From Verrucomicrobiota bacterium (GTDB taxonomy: Bacteria > Chlamydiota > Chlamydiia > Chlamydiales > SM23-39), in the NCBI GenBank assembly GCA_018239895.1, contig JAFEGL010000034.1:1-35869 (forward strand): a DNA stretch of 35,869 nucleotides, given 5' to 3'. Below, in pieces: positions 34,729 through 35,869 of this stretch. A program made the translations under genes and the position numbers. The notes below the pieces were generated by a model. It did not search any database. It had not been told where the DNA came from and worked only from the letters and a program-made list of their open reading frames with translations. Every line of letters starts with the position of its first letter. Position 1 is the first letter of the stretch.

Positions 34729-35141
34729 TGCTTCCACGTTTCAACCACCTCCCCTTTTCGATTGAGTACTTGAATTCTGTACGTTAAAATCCGCCGGTCC
34801 GATTCGGGATTTTCATTGGGAAAATAAAATGCCGCATAGCTTCTTCTCCTCTCCACAGGCTTGAAGAAGACATCTTGACTATTGTTCCAGAATCTCACCG
34901 TCGCAACCAGCGTGAGCCCCTCCTCAAACATACTTCGAGGAAAATCCCAGCCGATCAAAAGCCTCTGCCCCTCGGGCGGGTGGCACTGTCTTGGATCGGG
35001 GGTTCCCACGTGCGAGCTAGCCAAAAAACTCGCGTCAATCCACTCCTGCTGCACATACAGATGGTCCTTATAGCAGCTGGCCATCAAGAGCCAAATCGCA
35101 GCCTTGCCTAGCGTGCGGCAAACCGATATGATATTTCGCAT
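34620..35141 (-). CDS. Putative lipoprotein of unknown function
   Basis: 173-aa protein starting at the ATG at 35141, with AGGTGG four bases upstream. The N-terminus (MRNIISVCRTLGKAAIWLLM, then ASCYKD) has a basic region, a hydrophobic core and a lipobox-like MASC with Cys23. The mature part shows GQRLLIGWDFPRS, GLTLVATVRFWNNSQDVFF and ILTYRIQVLNRKGEVVETWKH, which suggests a small beta-sandwich. I do not recognise the family. The frame continues upstream to 35318 through the Nudix gene, which I reject. The final 36 codons overlap the end of the DAHP synthase gene on the other strand; that tail is Ser-rich and may not be conserved. Confidence 0.68.
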   Translation of the reverse strand: MRNIISVCRTLGKAAIWLLMASCYKDHLYVQQEWIDASFLASSHVGTPDPRQCHPPEGQRLLIGWDFPRSMFEEGLTLVATVRFWNNSQDVFFKPVERRRSYAAFYFPNENPESDRRILTYRIQVLNRKGEVVETWKHHFWTELIDIDSKSPAHRSISSVSSQPKQGSVIETP

Positions 35142-35640
35142 GAAACCACCTGTCAGCATCGCCGGAGCTATATTTTCTTCCGACCGCTCTTCCGTTCTCC
35201 TCATCCAAAGGAGAGACGTCCCTGTCTGGGTTCTCCCTGGCGGAGGGATCGATCCGGGGGAGAAACCTGAGGAGGCGGTTCTACGGGAAATTTTGGAAGA
35301 AACCGGGTTTACTGTCAAAATCGATCGGCTCGTCGGCGATTATTCTCCGATCAACCGGCTCGCCAAGCAAACGCAGCTTTTCGAGTGTTCCATTCTTAGC
35401 GGAGAGGCCACCATCAACTCCGAGTGCCGCAACATCCAATTCTTCCCGCTCACCTCGCTCCCAAAAAAAATCCCCCCTCCCTATCGCGAGTGGATCTTCG
35501 ATGCCCTCGCCCAAAACCCTCCCCTCTCGAAACAACTCACTAGCGTCAACTACCCCCGCTTCCTTTGGTATCTTCTCTCCCATCCGATCCTCGTCTGCCG
35601 CTTCCTCCTCGCCCGCCTCGGCCTCTCGATCAACAGCTAA
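35140..35640 (+). CDS. Nudix hydrolase
   Basis: 166-aa Nudix hydrolase. The box GGIDPGEKPEEAVLREILEE followed by TGF is complete (G-x5-E-x7-REU-xEExGU), so nucleotide-diphosphate pyrophosphatase activity is expected. Substrate unknown. The protein begins MKPPVSIAGAIFSS at 35140; earlier in-frame starts (ATG at 35128, TTG at 35104) are possible and none has a good ribosome site. The C-terminus (about 130-160) is hydrophobic (FLWYLLSHPILVCRFLLARLG) and may associate with the membrane. The ATG shares bases with the divergent lipoprotein ATG in the palindrome CATG. Confidence 0.82.
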   Translation: MKPPVSIAGAIFSSDRSSVLLIQRRDVPVWVLPGGGIDPGEKPEEAVLREILEETGFTVKIDRLVGDYSPINRLAKQTQLFECSILSGEATINSECRNIQFFPLTSLPKKIPPPYREWIFDALAQNPPLSKQLTSVNYPRFLWYLLSHPILVCRFLLARLGLSINS

Positions 35641-35715
35641 ATCTGTTTTGCTTACCGATCCCTTGTGAATTCCGCTCATTTCCCGCTGCCTACGGCAGAA
35701 AAAATGACCGTCGAG

Positions 35716-35746
35716 GGCCGCGCTGCTGCGATGCAGCAGCGCGGCC
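35716..35746. other. Perfect 14-bp stem hairpin downstream of Nudix gene
   Basis: GGCCGCGCTGCTGC (35716-35729) pairs perfectly with 35733-35746 across a three-base GAT loop. It lies about 75 bases after the Nudix stop. No T run follows, so it is either a Rho-independent terminator without tail or a repeat or structural element. Confidence 0.55.
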
Positions 35747-35761
35747 AGCCGTGACGTCAAT

Positions 35762-35787
35762 GTTCATGCTTCGCCAGGAGCATGAAC
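35762..35787. other. Second hairpin, 9-bp stem
   Basis: GTTCATGCT (35762-35770) pairs perfectly with AGCATGAAC (35779-35787) across an eight-base loop. An overlapping CGCCA/TGGCG pair allows an alternative fold. It is 15 bases after the larger hairpin. Confidence 0.5.
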
Positions 35788-35838
35788 TTGGCGAAAAAAA
35801 ATCCCTGGAACTTTTTAGATTAAACTCATCTGAATTTT

Positions 35839-35869
35839 ATCAGCGCAGAGATAAGAATGAGTATAGAGA
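35839..35869 (+). repeat. Edge of a second copy of the 3882-4051 palindromic repeat
   Basis: ATCAGCGCAGAG is identical to 3885-3896, and the following bases match that element at about 15 of 18 positions up to the window end. The rest of the copy is outside the window. Confidence 0.6.

Noticed and set aside
35142..35318. Upstream extension of the lipoprotein frame
   Set aside because: It runs through the Nudix coding sequence and would hide the signal peptide; AGGTGG supports the start at 35141.

Overview
The window looks like chromosome from a member of the Chlamydiae, most likely an environmental (Parachlamydia/Waddlia/Simkania-type) lineage rather than Chlamydia itself. The evidence is a double-length UvrA (1877 aa, four Walker A motifs) next to pyruvate kinase, a PknD-type Ser/Thr kinase with a long non-kinase C-terminal half, a TyrP-type amino acid permease, and many small putative membrane or secreted proteins without recognisable relatives. 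The pyk-uvrA and pknD/valS neighbourhoods recall chlamydial gene order from memory; I could not search. I see no rRNA, tRNA, transposase, phage gene or CRISPR array. No gene-free stretch exceeds 300 bp.

Layout. 1-1956 (minus): pyk with an extra C-terminal domain, then the first 60 codons of a membrane protein running off the left edge. 1995-4660: a PurF-like amidotransferase (+) and an adenine phosphoribosyltransferase (-), convergent around a 170-bp near-perfect palindrome. Both enzymes carry signal-peptide-like N-terminal extensions. 4720-10353: uvrA. 10434-15292 (minus): an alpha/beta hydrolase gene followed by eight consecutive small genes that appear to be diverged tandem paralogues of one multi-pass membrane protein. 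This is the most unusual part of the window. 15344-16876 (minus): trpS preceded by a receiver-domain-like gene. 16964-21209 (+): pknD, a Nudix hydrolase and an MDR oxidoreductase, joined by ATGA overlaps. 21196-22608 (minus): an exported DUF1254/DUF1214-type protein. 22733-24311 (+): an AT-rich three-gene operon of unknown proteins behind an operator-like inverted repeat. 24352-25776 (minus): a succinate-semialdehyde-type dehydrogenase. 25937-28738 (+): valS with a possible leader ORF. 28803-31018 (+): two paralogous coiled-coil genes, each with a strong TTGTTT-17-TATAAT promoter. 31007-32380 (minus): AGCS sodium/amino acid symporter. 32505-34728 (+): TyrP-like permease overlapping a DAHP synthase. 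34620-35141 (minus): a lipoprotein. 35140-35640 (+): a second Nudix hydrolase. The right end holds hairpins and the edge of a second copy of the 3882-4051 palindrome family.

The housekeeping genes are GC-richer with many antisense open frames. The AT-rich parts (22620-24311, 28739-31018 and intergenic spacers) carry the lineage-specific genes. Amino acid and purine salvage (apt, PurF-like, TyrP, AGCS) together with putative host-interaction proteins fit an intracellular bacterium.
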